DNA of 64,000 bases from Phyllobacterium zundukense (GTDB taxonomy: Bacteria > Pseudomonadota > Alphaproteobacteria > Rhizobiales > Rhizobiaceae), in NCBI RefSeq assembly GCF_002764115.1, contig NZ_CP017940.1, positions 1,400,501 through 1,464,500 on the forward strand. The letters are read 5' to 3'. This document shows, in pieces, positions 1 through 10,444 of this stretch. The stretch's first letter is position 1. Each line of letters opens with the position of its first letter. The notes beneath the pieces were generated by a model, which saw only the letters and a list, made by a program, of their open reading frames with translations, had not been told where the DNA came from and made no database searches. The translations under genes and the position numbers were made by a program.

Positions 1-776
1 GGTGGTTTGTGCCAAAGCTCGAGCGTGCTGACAATCTATCGACGATCGTCGAGCTGCTCGGTATCGGCGCGCTGCTGGACCGGCGTCCGGGGAAATTGTC
101 AGGGGGAGAAAAACAGCGCATTGCTATTGGCCGCGCCTTGCTGTCGTCACCGCGCTTGCTGTTGATGGACGAACCGCTCGCCGCGCTTGATGATGCGCGG
201 AAAATGGAAATCCTTCCCTATCTCGAAGCCTTGCGTGACGAATTGGACATACCGATCGTCTATGTCAGCCATTCGGTGGCGGAAGTGGCGCGGATTGCCG
301 ACCGCGTCATTGTCATGAGCGATGGCAAGGTGGCGATGGCAGGCGCTGCAGCGGACGTCCTGAGCCAGCCCTCCATTTCAATCGTGTCGGATCGACGGGA
401 GGCGGGCTCGCTGGTGGAGGGCAGGGTTGAACACTACGATTCGAGGCATCGGCTCGCGACCATCGGCTTCAAGTCATCGAAAATCTACGTATCGGGTACG
501 GAAATCGGCGAGGGGAAGGCTGTTCGTGTCCATATTCTCGCCAAGGACGTGATGCTTTCAACTGTTCGGCCCGAACAATTGAGCGCGCTCAATATCCTTG
601 AAGGGACAATCAGCGCGATCAACGTCGACAAGACAGGCACGGTCGACGTTCAGATCGATTGCGGGGGAACGCCGGTTTTGGCGCGAATTACCGAATTGTC
701 CTTCGAGCGGCTTGGTCTCCTGCAGGGATTGAGGGTTTTTGCTATCATCAAGACCGTGGCACTGGAACCTCACTGA
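1..776 (+). CDS. modC: Molybdate ABC transporter ATP-binding protein ModC, C-terminal part (5' end outside window)
   Basis: This is the ATPase subunit that powers the ModB permease for molybdate uptake at the inner membrane. The frame is open from base 3, so the N-terminus with Walker A lies upstream. Visible are the ABC signature LSGGEKQR, Walker B LLLMDEP and the H-loop VYVSHS, followed by a C-terminal TOBE/Mop-like domain with a stop at 774-776. The ABC plus Mop-like layout is typical of ModC rather than of other importers. The last 7 bases overlap the end of the convergent modE-like gene, which supports the molybdate assignment. Confidence 0.9.
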   Translation, partial: WFVPKLERADNLSTIVELLGIGALLDRRPGKLSGGEKQRIAIGRALLSSPRLLLMDEPLAALDDARKMEILPYLEALRDELDIPIVYVSHSVAEVARIADRVIVMSDGKVAMAGAAADVLSQPSISIVSDRREAGSLVEGRVEHYDSRHRLATIGFKSSKIYVSGTEIGEGKAVRVHILAKDVMLSTVRPEQLSALNILEGTISAINVDKTGTVDVQIDCGGTPVLARITELSFERLGLLQGLRVFAIIKTVALEPH

Positions 777-1186
777 CTGTCAGTGTCAGGCGCCGTCGTT
801 TCGCTGCGATTGGCATCAAGCCAATCAATATCCGATGCGAGCGCTGCTTCAACCTTTTGTTCCATGGCGCGGAAGCGGCTGAGCAATTCCTCGCCGAATT
901 CGGTCACGATTGCCCCGCCGCCTTGCTTGCCGCCGCGCTGCGAGTCGACGACGGAATGCGTGAACATGCTGTTCATTGCGCTGACAAGCAACCAGGCTCT
1001 GCGATAGGACATGTCCATGGCGCGGCCAGCGGCGGAAATGGAGCCCGTGGCACGGATATGCTCCAGCAACTGCATTTTTCCTCGACCGATCCTTTCCCTG
1101 TTGGGAAAATCGATGCGCAGAACCGTTTTCAGATCGCTTTTCGAGGGGGAACGCATAGTTGTTACCGCACAGTTGGAATGTCGCAA
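770..1186 (-). CDS. modE: ModE-type winged-helix molybdate-dependent regulator, DNA-binding domain only
   Basis: A 138-residue protein with the LysR-like winged helix of ModE: GRGKMQLLEHIRATGSISAA, then SYRRAWLLV, then a basic GGKQGGGA wing. Full-length ModE carries two Mop domains after the helix-turn-helix; here the protein stops after a short acidic tail, so molybdate sensing must differ or lie elsewhere. HTH-only ModE proteins are known in alphaproteobacteria. It is convergent with modC. A second Met ten codons in (ATG at 1156) is an alternative start. Confidence 0.8.
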   Translation of the reverse strand: MRHSNCAVTTMRSPSKSDLKTVLRIDFPNRERIGRGKMQLLEHIRATGSISAAGRAMDMSYRRAWLLVSAMNSMFTHSVVDSQRGGKQGGGAIVTEFGEELLSRFRAMEQKVEAALASDIDWLDANRSETTAPDTDSQ

Positions 1187-1254
1187 TTATCTATAGCAAG
1201 GCAAGTGCGGATGTACACAGAGGCCCGTTTTCGACCAAGGCAACAGTAATCTGC

Positions 1255-2145
1255 CTAACGTAATTTCTCGATATATTTGGCGTGGAACCGTACATACCCC
1301 GCCTCGGTTTGCTTGAGGTGGGTTTCAATGAGTGTATGGAATTCCGGCAGCCGATAGAACGGTACGCCCGGATATGCGTGATGCTCGGCATGGTATGGCA
1401 TGTTCCATGCGAGCTTTCGAACCAGCCAGGTCGTGGTGGTGGTCCTGCTGTTCTCCAGCATGTTGGCGACATAGGGACAACGGCCATGCTCGGCGAGCAA
1501 ATATAGGCGCAGGAAAGGTTGCCCCAATATTGCGGGTAGGATCCAGACATACACGAGGGCCGCCGTCTGGAGATAGATGGAAAGGCCAATCATGACCGCG
1601 TAGCCAAGGATCATCATCTGCGCCTCAGTGCGGACTTTGCTGCGGCCCTTTGGCGGCACGAATGGATCGCTTCCATACCCCGAAGCATTTATTGCAAGCA
1701 TTTTTATATGGCCATACCACACCGGAATCCCCGACAGGTGGACGAGATATTCACGCAGGGTTTCCGGCTTTGGAGACGCCAGCTCAGGGTCATTGTCGGG
1801 ATCTTGTGTAAAGCGGTGATGAGCAAAATGAAAATAACGGAACCAGTCCGACGGCAACACAATCATGAAGCTGCACACCCGCGCGACTATGTCATTCAGC
1901 CACTGCGTCTTGAAAGGGGTGCGGTGCACCGATTCATGCAGTAGGGTAAACAAAAACACGATCAAAATGCCTTGCGGCAGCATGAGCAAGGGCCATAAAG
2001 GCGCCCGCATGACAATCAGCCAGCCAAGGAAAATGATGGCGCCCCAGTGTCCGGCCAGCTGAACAAGACCTGCGGTATCCGACTTGGCGGTCAGGCGATC
2101 CCGTTCCTCCGATGTCAATGACGCGATAATGGTGCGGTGATCCAT
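1255..2145 (-). CDS. Membrane fatty acid desaturase family protein
   Basis: An integral membrane di-iron oxygenase of the fatty-acid desaturase superfamily. The three histidine boxes are intact: HESVH, HFAHH and HAEHH, with hydrophobic segments before and between them. Substrate cannot be told from sequence; acyl chains, carotenoid ends and sphingolipid bases are all used by relatives. I chose the ATG at 2145 because the protein then begins in the usual way; an in-frame ATG at 2196 would add 17 residues. No partner gene is adjacent. Confidence 0.8.
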   Translation of the reverse strand: MDHRTIIASLTSEERDRLTAKSDTAGLVQLAGHWGAIIFLGWLIVMRAPLWPLLMLPQGILIVFLFTLLHESVHRTPFKTQWLNDIVARVCSFMIVLPSDWFRYFHFAHHRFTQDPDNDPELASPKPETLREYLVHLSGIPVWYGHIKMLAINASGYGSDPFVPPKGRSKVRTEAQMMILGYAVMIGLSIYLQTAALVYVWILPAILGQPFLRLYLLAEHGRCPYVANMLENSRTTTTTWLVRKLAWNMPYHAEHHAYPGVPFYRLPEFHTLIETHLKQTEAGYVRFHAKYIEKLR

Positions 2146-2402
2146 AGGGGTGCCCAAGCCGAGAATATCGAATGAATGCAACATTACACAAAACACTATC
2201 TTTTTTGAATTGAGGCGGTAGCCGCGTTCCCGACCTGGTTGCCGAAGAATGCGTCAAATCGATCAGATCGCCGTGGCTGGGATGGCGCGAAGAATGTGAA
2301 TGGGCGCCGCGCTGGCTTGGTTGAGGGACTTGAAAAATGCATCGCCGTAACTGGTTTCAGACGGCCATGCGGGATCGCGTTCTGTCAGCAGGGGATGGGG
2401 AA

Positions 2403-4619
2403 TCAACCAGTCGTTGAAATTGCACCGAGCGAAGCAGAAGTTCGAAGCAGCCGCTCGACTTCCTTGACGGGCATTGGACGGGACAGAAGAAAGCCCTGGA
2501 GATCGTCGCATCCGAGATGGCGCAAATAGTCGCTTTGCGCCGTTGTCTCGACGCCCTCTGCGGTCGTGCGCAGACCCTTTGCGTGCGCCAGCTCAATGAT
2601 TGCCCTGACGATCGCTTCGTCATTGGTGGAGTTGCCAAAACCGTGAACAAAGCTGCGGTCGATCTTAATACGGTCGACGGCCAGCTGCTGGAGCCGGCCC
2701 AGTGATGAGAACCCCGTTCCGAAATCGTCGAGGGCAATGGTTATACCAAGGGCGCGAAGTGCTTTGATATTGTGCTCGCAATGGCCAGCTGTATCGGTCA
2801 AGGCACTTTCCGTGACTTCCAGCTCAAGCCGGGTGGGATCCATACCGATGGATAGCAGAATTTTCGCGACTTTCATCGCATAAGCGGGATTTCTCAATTC
2901 TACGACGGATACGTTCACAGCCACGGTCTCGATAGGCCATGACATCGAATCTGTGCATGCCTGCCGCAAGACTCGTTCCCCCAGTGCTTCGATCATGCCT
3001 GCATCTTCCGCGATCGGGATGAAAATATCCGGCGCAATCCATCCCTGTTCCGGATGCTTCCAGCGCAGCAAGGCTTCAACGCCGTTGATTTTCTGTTCGT
3101 GCGCGGAATAGAGGGGTTGATAGTGAACCTGAATCTGCGTCTCCGACGCCAATGCCTCACGCAGCTCACGCTCGAGCGTGCGGCGCTGCTGAAGCATGGT
3201 GTCCATCTCTTTGCCAAAGATTGCAAATCGGCCCCGTCCAGCGGTTTTTGCATGGTAAAGCGCAATGTCGGCTTTTCTCACCAGTTCGGTGCGCTCGGTG
3301 CCGTGTTCGGGTGCTACCGCAACGCCAATGCTCACTCCGATGAAGATGTGATTTCCATCGATATCGAAGGGATGGCGAACGATAGTTATGATATTCTCAC
3401 AAAGCGTCTCGATCGCCGAAATGCGGGTGAAATTCTGGACGATAACCGTGAATTCGTCCCCGCCTATCCGTGCGATGACAGCCTTGTCCTCAACGACCGC
3501 CTTAAGGCGTCCGGTGAACTGTCGAATGAGTTCATCCCCGACCGGATGACCCAGAGTATCGTTCACCTGCTTGAACCGATCGAGATCCAGATAAAGTACA
3601 GCCAGGGATGCAACCTTGACGTTGGATAGCGCCTTATCCAGGCGGTCATTGAAATCGGCGCGATTGGGTAGACCTGTCAGTGAATCGTGCAAGGCAAGAA
3701 ACTTCATGCGCTTTTCGCTGGCGAGCAACTTTTGCGACCTGAAGCGCAGGACCGCAAGAAGGGCCGCCATGATGCCGAGCATCAGCAAGACTATGCCAAC
3801 AAAGGCCGGAGCAATCTGCGACATCACTGTCGATCCGGGGAGATAGGGTTGCCAGATGAAGTATCCGATTGTCTTCCCGACCGAGGATTGCAGCGGGTAA
3901 CTGTGTTCGTTCAAACTCAATTTGTTTTCTGGGGAATATCGCAAGCCCGTGAACAAATAGTCTCGTACGAGTTCTGTTATGAAACTTTTGTCCAGATAGC
4001 GAATTGCGACGTGCAGATAAGTTTCGTCGGCCGTTTGTTCGAGATTGCCCGAGTCGGAAACAATTGGCTTGACACTGACTATCGCTGGGCGACCGCCGAG
4101 CGTCAAAACCTCCGACGCTCCGGGGCTCAACACCCGCTCGCCATATCCGCTCGGGTCGGGGTTGAGCAGCATCTCCCGGAGCTTTGCGGCGAGGGGGGCG
4201 ACCACCGGCCTTATCGCATCGTAGGTGGAGTGATCGGCCACCTTGCCGTCGGCAAAGGCAAAGATCGCATCGTTCTGCGGATTGAGGACATAAGCACCAT
4301 CATGGCCAAAGTATGTAATCATCCAGCTGCCGAGATTGTTGTTCAGCCAATCGGCATTGTCCGGAATCTTGACGTTTCGAACCGCATCATCCCAGACGGT
4401 CGAGCTTTCCTGATCATGGGCGATCGTGAACTGTGCCTGGGACACAACCAGCGCGAGTAGGTTTTCCTGCCGTTCAACAGCGATCTTGTCTGTTTCGCGA
4501 CTTGACCACACAACCAGCATCGAAACAGCGATGCAAATTGCGACGACCGTTCCCAGAATAGGCATCACCGTCCTGAACAGGAACTTTCGAGATGTAAAGG
4601 ACGGTCTGGTATCAGCCAT
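2403..4619 (-). CDS. CHASE4-GGDEF-EAL bifunctional cyclic-di-GMP enzyme
   Basis: A 738-residue inner-membrane signalling protein. One transmembrane helix near residues 15-37 precedes a periplasmic CHASE4-like sensor domain of about 220 residues. A second helix near 265-290 leads to a GGDEF domain with an intact active site (IGGDEF) and an EAL domain with intact EALLRW and DDFGTGFSS. Both diguanylate cyclase and phosphodiesterase activity are therefore possible. The start at 4619 follows a GAGG element. It appears monocistronic and likely responds to an external ligand. Confidence 0.9.
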   Translation of the reverse strand: MADTRPSFTSRKFLFRTVMPILGTVVAICIAVSMLVVWSSRETDKIAVERQENLLALVVSQAQFTIAHDQESSTVWDDAVRNVKIPDNADWLNNNLGSWMITYFGHDGAYVLNPQNDAIFAFADGKVADHSTYDAIRPVVAPLAAKLREMLLNPDPSGYGERVLSPGASEVLTLGGRPAIVSVKPIVSDSGNLEQTADETYLHVAIRYLDKSFITELVRDYLFTGLRYSPENKLSLNEHSYPLQSSVGKTIGYFIWQPYLPGSTVMSQIAPAFVGIVLLMLGIMAALLAVLRFRSQKLLASEKRMKFLALHDSLTGLPNRADFNDRLDKALSNVKVASLAVLYLDLDRFKQVNDTLGHPVGDELIRQFTGRLKAVVEDKAVIARIGGDEFTVIVQNFTRISAIETLCENIITIVRHPFDIDGNHIFIGVSIGVAVAPEHGTERTELVRKADIALYHAKTAGRGRFAIFGKEMDTMLQQRRTLERELREALASETQIQVHYQPLYSAHEQKINGVEALLRWKHPEQGWIAPDIFIPIAEDAGMIEALGERVLRQACTDSMSWPIETVAVNVSVVELRNPAYAMKVAKILLSIGMDPTRLELEVTESALTDTAGHCEHNIKALRALGITIALDDFGTGFSSLGRLQQLAVDRIKIDRSFVHGFGNSTNDEAIVRAIIELAHAKGLRTTAEGVETTAQSDYLRHLGCDDLQGFLLSRPMPVKEVERLLRTSASLGAISTTG

Positions 4620-4809
4620 TGCATGAGCCTCGCTTTCTGGCCTTTTATAGATTGAACTATTTAATAGAAATTAGACAAATCCAATAAATCAAATTGGAAA
4701 GCAAATCGCGAAACCGGCTGCCTATCAAGATTGTTTGAAGGGCTGGCAATTGACGGGGCACCATGACGTTTTTACTCTGTTTGGCATATGTAGCCACAGG
4801 GAGGCGAGC

Positions 4810-5196
4810 ATGACGATGAGTTTATTCAATCGATTCTTGGGCTGCGCCCTTGTCATGATGCTGATTGTCTCAGGTGCAGCGGCGCATCACGGCTGGTCCT
4901 GGGCCGATGCCGATCAGATAGAACTTAAAGGCGTGATCCGCGATATCTATATTGGTCCGCCGCATCCGACTCTGGATGTAGAGACGGCGAATGATGGCAT
5001 ATGGCGTATAGAACTTGCAAATCCGAGCCAAACCAAGCGCTCTGGCTTCGTCGAGGGTTCGGCAAAGAAAGGCGATGAGATTGTCGCTCTTGGAAACCGT
5101 TCCACCGATCCAACTGAAAAGCGCATGAAGGCGGTGCGGATCACTGTGAGCGGAAAGACCTATGACATCTACCCCGATCGCATAAAGACGAATTGA
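4810..5196 (+). CDS. Exported DUF6152-like protein
   Basis: A 128-residue protein with an N-terminal signal peptide ending near SGAAAHHG, so the mature form would begin in the periplasm with a His-His pair. The rest is a small beta-rich domain (OB-like strands). It resembles the DUF6152 family, whose function is unknown. The ATG at 4810 has GGAGGCG just upstream; an earlier in-frame ATG at 4735 lacks one. Its stop overlaps the TTG start of the next gene, so the two are probably co-translated. Confidence 0.7.
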   Translation: MTMSLFNRFLGCALVMMLIVSGAAAHHGWSWADADQIELKGVIRDIYIGPPHPTLDVETANDGIWRIELANPSQTKRSGFVEGSAKKGDEIVALGNRSTDPTEKRMKAVRITVSGKTYDIYPDRIKTN

Positions 5197-5678
5197 TCAG
5201 CACCTTGGTGGAGCTTTTGCAGGCGCTTTCCGAATGGCCGGGTGCGGTTGTGCTCCGGCGGTTCGAGATTGCATACCTGCTTATCAACGCCGCACATATC
5301 CTATCGATCGGTCTTATCGTCGGGGCGATCGTTACACTGGATCTCAGGATTCTCGGGCTGTTGAGACGATATCCGATTGGCGCGCTTGGGCCGCCATTAT
5401 CGCGTGTTGCTGCCGTTGGTGTTGCCTGTGCGATCCTGACCGGGTTCATGCTCTTCACGGTGCGGCCCCTGGCGTATGTCCAGAACACCGCATTCCTCGC
5501 CAAGATTGCTCTCATTGGATTGGCTATTCTCAATGCCATGATCCTCCAGCTCAGTCGGCAATGGCAGCTGGTCGTGTCTGGTGGCGAGATGCGCAAGTCC
5601 GTGCAGATATCGGCATTTCTTTCCATAATGCTCTGGATTGGCGCAGTTGTCGCTGGTCGTTGGATCGGGTTTCTCTGA
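5193..5678 (+). CDS. Four-helix inner-membrane protein (DUF6644/DUF2214-like), TTG start
   Basis: A 161-residue hydrophobic protein with about four transmembrane segments, the first near residues 25-50 and the last at the C-terminus. It resembles the DUF6644/DUF2214 type of small membrane proteins, function unknown. The only start consistent with length and hydropathy is TTG at 5193, overlapping the upstream stop (TTGA), which indicates translational coupling. Together the pair looks like an exported protein plus membrane partner. Confidence 0.65.
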   Translation: MISTLVELLQALSEWPGAVVLRRFEIAYLLINAAHILSIGLIVGAIVTLDLRILGLLRRYPIGALGPPLSRVAAVGVACAILTGFMLFTVRPLAYVQNTAFLAKIALIGLAILNAMILQLSRQWQLVVSGGEMRKSVQISAFLSIMLWIGAVVAGRWIGFL

Positions 5679-5744
5679 AACAAAAAAACCAACCGAAATT
5701 GGTCCGCGCTATCGACCCCGAGCAGCAGCCCTACAGGCAAGAAC

Positions 5745-5921
5745 TTGCGGGCAAACAAGATCTCGGTGGTCGACCTGACCAAAGTCAAAGCCGGTGACCG
5801 CCTGCATCACAGCAAGTTTGCCCAGTCGCCGCAGCAGGCAGCCGGCTTGTCGCCAGACTTTTCTCGCCTCATTCGCGGCAACGTGCCTGCTCCGTCGCCA
5901 AAGCAGGGGAATGAAAAATAG
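5745..5921 (+). CDS. Possible small protein in the same frame as the preceding membrane gene (TTG start)
   Basis: After the TGA at 5676-5678 the same frame stays open for 80 codons to a TAG at 5919-5921, directly before a strong terminator. The part from TTG 5745 would encode 58 residues including KISVVDLTKVKAGDRLHH. No ribosome site is convincing. It may be a real small gene, a decayed gene or chance; the opposite-strand frame here looks worse. I recognise no family. Confidence 0.25.
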   Translation: MRANKISVVDLTKVKAGDRLHHSKFAQSPQQAAGLSPDFSRLIRGNVPAPSPKQGNEK

Positions 5922-5956
5922 CGTGCCGCCCGGCGAAAGGGCGGCCCGCTTTTTTT
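5921..5956. terminator. Bidirectional intrinsic terminator
   Basis: An 11-bp GC-rich stem with one mismatch (left arm 5921-5931, right arm 5939-5949) and a 7-base loop is followed by seven T on the + strand. On the - strand it is followed by TATTTTT, so it can also end the nrdJ transcript. Confidence 0.8.
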
Positions 5957-6015
5957 GAGGCAAGCTTTGGCTAAATCAGGTCAACCTATGTGTTTGCCGA
6001 CAACAATCGGTCCGA

Positions 6016-9000
6016 TCAGCTGCAACCGCTTGTTGCGCCGCAGGTGTCGCACTTCAGGCAGGTGCCGTTCCGCACCATCGTGAAGTTCGAGCACTCCGAA
6101 CAGCTGTCACCGGTATAACCCTGCATCATCGACTTGATGCGACGGTCGGACATCAGTTTCTTCGCTTCGGCCTTGGCTTCCTCAGCCGCGGCTTCAGCAT
6201 CAGCGTTGTCGAACAGGACTGAAGCGGCACTGGATTCGGCTTCCGTCTGATCCTTGGCCCGCTCCTCATAATCGCGCTTGAAGGCCGTGGATTCCTGGCT
6301 AACCGCAGCAATAGCGGGTTTTGCAGCGAGTGCCGCTGCCGAGCGGCTGGCGAGGGTCGTGACATTTGATGACGCAGTTGCCTTCGGCGCGCTGACGACG
6401 CCTGTTCCCCCTGCGCTGCTAAAACCCTTGGGATCAGCCTTGTTCGGCGAGACGACCTTCAACGAAGTACCGCGTGTCAGGCCCTTCGAGACTGGCTCGG
6501 CTTTACCTTCGGAAATGCCGCGACCAAGCGAGGTGTTGGAGAAATCCGACTGATCCACATGAGCGAGATCGTGACGATCCAGATAGGAGACAGCGAGTTC
6601 ACGGAACAGATAGTCAAGGATCGATGTCGCGTTCTTGATCGCATCATTGCCCTGGACCATGCCAGCCGGTTCGAACTTGGTGAAGGTGAAGGCCTCCACA
6701 TATTCTTCCAGCGGCACCCCATATTGCAGACCGAGCGAAATCGCGATGGCGAAGTTGTTCATCATGGCGCGGAAGGCAGCGCCTTCCTTGTGCATGTCGA
6801 TGAAGATTTCACCGAGGCGGCCATCGTCGAATTCGCCGGTGCGCAGATAGATCTTGTGCCCGCCAACCGTGGCTTTCTGGGTGTAGCCCTTGCGGCGGTT
6901 CGGTAATTTCTCGCGATCGTGGATGTATTTTTCCACGATACGCTCGACGATCTTCTCGGTAACCTGCACCGCGCGTGCTGCAGCTGGGGCTTCGATATAG
7001 GCCTCGATTGCATCGTCTTCATCCTCGTCTTCATCGGCGAGAAGTGAGGAATTTAGTGGCTGCGACAGTTTCGAGCCATCACGGTAAAGCGCATTGGCTT
7101 TCAGCGCCAGCTTCCAGGACAGCATGTAAGCGGACTTGCAATCCTCAACGGTCGCTTCATTCGCCATGTTGATCGTCTTGGAGATCGCGCCGGAAATGAA
7201 AGGCTGAGCGGCGGCCATCATGCGGATGTGGCTGTCGACCGAAAGATAACGCTTGCCGATCTTGCCGCAGGGATTGGCGCAATCGAAGACGGGATAATGC
7301 TCTTCCTTGAGGAAGGGCGCGCCTTCAAGCGTCATCGCACCGCAAATGTGGATGTTGGCAGCTTCGATTTCCTTCTTGGAGAAGCCGAGCGCCGGCAAGA
7401 TCTCGAAGGAGATATCATTGAGCTGTTCATCGGTGAAGCCGAGAACATTCTTGGCGAAGTCTTCGCCAATCGTCCACTTGTTGACTGCGAACTTGATGTC
7501 GAAGGCTGATTTCAGCGCCGTATTGAGCGTCGCAATGATTTCGTCGGTGAAGCCCTTGGCCTTTAGCGAGCCGGGATTGATGCCGGGCGCCTGATTGAGA
7601 TTGCCGTGGCCGACAGCATAGGCTTCGATCTCGGCGATCTGGCTTTCGGAGTAACCAAGCGTGCGCAGAGCTTCCGGCACAGCGCGGTTGATGATCTTGA
7701 AGTAGCCGCCACCGGCGAGCTTCTTGAACTTGACCAGCGCAAAGTCCGGCTCGATGCCAGTCGTATCGCAATCCATGACCAGGCCGATCGTGCCGGTCGG
7801 CGCTATCACGGTAGCCTGCGCATTGCGGTAGCCGTGCTTTTCGCCCAGCTCCAATGCCTTGTCCCAGGCGGACTTCGCATGGGTGATCAGATCCTGATCC
7901 GGGCAATCTGCAGCAATCAAGGCAACGGGGTTTACGGCAAGGCCTTCATAGCCCTGGTTTTCACCATGGGCGGCGCGGCGATGGTTGCGAATGACGCGCA
8001 GCATGTTGGCGGCATTGGGTGCATAGCCTGCAAACGTGCCGAGTTCCTTGGCCATTTCAGCGGACGTAGCATAGGAAATACCGGTCATGATGGCGGTGAG
8101 GGCGCCGCCGATGGCACGGCCTTCATCGCTGTCATAGGGAATGCCGGAGGTCATCAGCAGGCCGCCGATATTGGCATAGCCAAGACCGAGCGTGCGGTAC
8201 TCATAGGAGAGCTTGGCAATTTCCTTGGAGGGGAACTGCGCCATCATCACAGAGATTTCGAGAACGATCGTCCACAACCGGGCCGTATGCTCGTAGCCGG
8301 TGACGTCGAATTTGCCGTCCTTGCCGCGATATGTAAGGAGGTTGATCGAGGCGAGATTGCAAGCCGTGTCGTCAAGGAACATGTATTCCGAGCACGGGTT
8401 CGATGCACGGATCGGACCGGCGGCCGGGCAAGTGTGCCAATCATTCATCGTCGTGTTGAAATGCAGACCCGGATCAGCCGATGCCCAGGCGGCATAACCG
8501 ATCTTTTCCCAAAGATCGCGGGCTTTCAGCGTCTTCATCACCTTCCCATCCTTGCGGGCGGTCAGGTTCCAGTTGCCATCGCTTTCCACAGCGCGCAGGA
8601 ATTCGTCCTTGAGCGAAACGGAATTGTTGGAGTTCTGACCGGCAACGGTCAGATAAGCTTCCGAATCCCAGTCCGTGTCATAGGTCTTGAAGTCGATATC
8701 CGTGTAGCCTTGCTTAGCAAACTGGATGACGCGCTGGATGTAGTTTTCCGGGACCTGGTTCTTTTTGGCAGCCTTGATCTCACGCTTCAGCGCGGGATTC
8801 CTGGTAGGCTCGTAGCAATCGCCATTGTCGGCTTCGCAGTTGACGCAAGCCTTCATGATAGCAGCCAGATGCTGCTTGACGATTTTGGAGCCAGTGACAA
8901 GAGCAGCAACCTTCTGCTCTTCCTTCACCTTCCAATCGATATATTCCTCGATATCCGGGTGATCGACATCGACAACCACCATTTTAGCGGCGCGGCGGGT

Positions 9001-9819
9001 CGTGCCGCCTGACTTGATAGCGCCCGCAGCGCGATCGCCGATCTTCAGGAAGGACATCAGGCCGGACGAGCGGCCACCACCGGAGAGTTTTTCGCCTTCG
9101 CCGCGAAGGAAGGAAAAATTCGAACCCGTGCCAGAGCCGTATTTGAACAGGCGCGCTTCACGCACCCACAGATCCATGATGCCGCCTTCATTGACCAGAT
9201 CGTCGGCGACGGACTGAATGAAGCAGGCATGCGGCTGCGGATGTTCGTAGGAGGATTTGGATTTGGTCAGCTTGCCGGTATCCGGATCGACATAATAATG
9301 GCCCTGGCCGGGACCATCGATACCATAAGCCCAGTGCAAGCCGGTGTTGAACCATTGCGGCGAATTGGGTGCGACGCGCTGGGTGGCGAGCATGTAGGCG
9401 AGCTCATCGCGGAAGGCGAGGGCGTCGGCTTCACTATCGAAATATTTGCCTTTCCAACCCCAGTAGGTCCAGGTGCCGGCAAGACGGTCGAATACCTGAC
9501 GCGCGTCCATTTCCGAGCCATAACGCTCTTCAGCGGGAAGGGCAGCCAAAGCCTCTTCATCTGCGACCGAACGCCAGAGCCAGGAAGGGATGGAGTTTTC
9601 CTCTACCTTCTTGAGTTTGGCTGGCACACCTGCCTTGCGGAAATACTTCTGGGCCAGAATATCGGCGGCTACCTGACTGAACTGGGCCGGAACATCGATA
9701 TTCTCCAGGCGGAACACAACAGATCCGTCCGGGTTCTTGATCTCACTCGTCGCTACGCGAAATTCAATCTCCGCATAGGCTGACTGGTTCTCTTTGGTAA
9801 AACGCCGTTCGATCCGCAT
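6016..9819 (-). CDS. nrdJ: Adenosylcobalamin-dependent (class II) ribonucleotide reductase
   Basis: A 1267-residue enzyme that reduces ribonucleotides to deoxyribonucleotides using coenzyme B12 as radical source. Seen are NSPQWFNTG near the N-terminus, the active-site segment [11 protein letters not shown], and a Cys-rich C-terminal tail ending CSECSN...CLKCDTCG...CS that fits the redox-active/zinc-ribbon tail of the long NrdJ type found in Rhizobiales. I start at ATG 9819 (MRIERRF), the usual N-terminus; the frame is open to 9882. It is transcribed alone from a long leader that contains a NrdR-type box. Confidence 0.95.
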   Translation of the reverse strand: MRIERRFTKENQSAYAEIEFRVATSEIKNPDGSVVFRLENIDVPAQFSQVAADILAQKYFRKAGVPAKLKKVEENSIPSWLWRSVADEEALAALPAEERYGSEMDARQVFDRLAGTWTYWGWKGKYFDSEADALAFRDELAYMLATQRVAPNSPQWFNTGLHWAYGIDGPGQGHYYVDPDTGKLTKSKSSYEHPQPHACFIQSVADDLVNEGGIMDLWVREARLFKYGSGTGSNFSFLRGEGEKLSGGGRSSGLMSFLKIGDRAAGAIKSGGTTRRAAKMVVVDVDHPDIEEYIDWKVKEEQKVAALVTGSKIVKQHLAAIMKACVNCEADNGDCYEPTRNPALKREIKAAKKNQVPENYIQRVIQFAKQGYTDIDFKTYDTDWDSEAYLTVAGQNSNNSVSLKDEFLRAVESDGNWNLTARKDGKVMKTLKARDLWEKIGYAAWASADPGLHFNTTMNDWHTCPAAGPIRASNPCSEYMFLDDTACNLASINLLTYRGKDGKFDVTGYEHTARLWTIVLEISVMMAQFPSKEIAKLSYEYRTLGLGYANIGGLLMTSGIPYDSDEGRAIGGALTAIMTGISYATSAEMAKELGTFAGYAPNAANMLRVIRNHRRAAHGENQGYEGLAVNPVALIAADCPDQDLITHAKSAWDKALELGEKHGYRNAQATVIAPTGTIGLVMDCDTTGIEPDFALVKFKKLAGGGYFKIINRAVPEALRTLGYSESQIAEIEAYAVGHGNLNQAPGINPGSLKAKGFTDEIIATLNTALKSAFDIKFAVNKWTIGEDFAKNVLGFTDEQLNDISFEILPALGFSKKEIEAANIHICGAMTLEGAPFLKEEHYPVFDCANPCGKIGKRYLSVDSHIRMMAAAQPFISGAISKTINMANEATVEDCKSAYMLSWKLALKANALYRDGSKLSQPLNSSLLADEDEDEDDAIEAYIEAPAAARAVQVTEKIVERIVEKYIHDREKLPNRRKGYTQKATVGGHKIYLRTGEFDDGRLGEIFIDMHKEGAAFRAMMNNFAIAISLGLQYGVPLEEYVEAFTFTKFEPAGMVQGNDAIKNATSILDYLFRELAVSYLDRHDLAHVDQSDFSNTSLGRGISEGKAEPVSKGLTRGTSLKVVSPNKADPKGFSSAGGTGVVSAPKATASSNVTTLASRSAAALAAKPAIAAVSQESTAFKRDYEERAKDQTEAESSAASVLFDNADAEAAAEEAKAEAKKLMSDRRIKSMMQGYTGDSCSECSNFTMVRNGTCLKCDTCGATSGCS

Positions 9820-10444
9820 CTGTCTCGTCCTTGTCTCTATATATAGTGTCCCTTGGGCGCCGTGTGAAGTGTTGCGCGCCATGTGAACACAAATCCGCCC
9901 TATCCGGTTTCATGGCTGAAACCGGCCGCTTCACCTTGGCCCGTCATCGCTGCGGTTTCCCGCCTCATTTCCGGGCCTGGCGGCCCTTTTTCTGACGCCT
10001 GTCGTGTGATTCATCGCTGATGAGAGTGTCACACTATCTGGTACACAATATACGTGTAAACACTAAATATTGTGTTAAACGCTATTTACCCAACAAATAT
10101 TTGCCTGTGCATACCCCGGTTTCCTCTCTCCAGACACAGTCCATCCAAACCATGCGCCGATACGGCGCAAGCTGCGGAAAACACAACATAAACTGGAAAA
10201 GAACCGGTTACAGACGCTCCGGTCACGCTACTAACGCAACGCCGTTCACCATAAAAAGTGACTCGCACCGAAGCGTCAAGAAATAGTTTTTTACATATTT
10301 GTGACCGCAATATCTTGTGTGTCACATATGTGGATAACGGGGAGAACCTGATGGGATATTTGCAATTGCAAGCAGTAGTGGAAACTGCCCACACAACCCA
10401 TAAGGTTCTGGGAAAAATGGCCAACCCGGTCACGGAGGGGCAGA
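9820..10444. other. Intergenic region upstream of nrdJ
   Basis: About 625 bases between nrdJ and the Nudix gene. It holds the NrdR-type box at 10060-10075 and a weaker half-box like element (TATATATAGTGT on the + strand, near 9837-9848) close to the nrdJ start. I looked for a cobalamin-riboswitch B12 box (GCCACTG) and saw none. Short ORFs here have poor coding character and are not called. Confidence 0.6.
10043..10075 (-). promoter_or_regulatory. Putative NrdR operator and nrdJ promoter region
   Basis: ACACTAAATATTGTGT at 10060-10075 fits the 16-bp NrdR box pattern (ACAC, AT-rich centre, GTGT). A second, 15-bp copy ACACAATATACGTGT at 10043-10057 is one base short. NrdR is the ATP/dATP-sensing repressor of ribonucleotide reductase genes. 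On the - strand, TTTACA with a plausible -10 about 17 bases on could be the nrdJ promoter, leaving a leader of roughly 200 bases. Promoter assignment is inference. Confidence 0.5.

Noticed and set aside
5709..5963. Minus-strand frame opposite the small frame after the membrane gene
   Set aside because: It runs through the terminator hairpin and has an Arg/Cys-rich composition typical of an antisense shadow.
7606..9012. Long plus-strand open frame of 468 codons inside nrdJ
   Set aside because: It is antisense to strongly conserved nrdJ sequence and its length follows from nrdJ codon use; no motif or ribosome site.
9820..10444. Cobalamin riboswitch upstream of nrdJ
   Set aside because: No B12 box or typical paired elements seen; nrdJ itself needs B12 and is not usually repressed by it.
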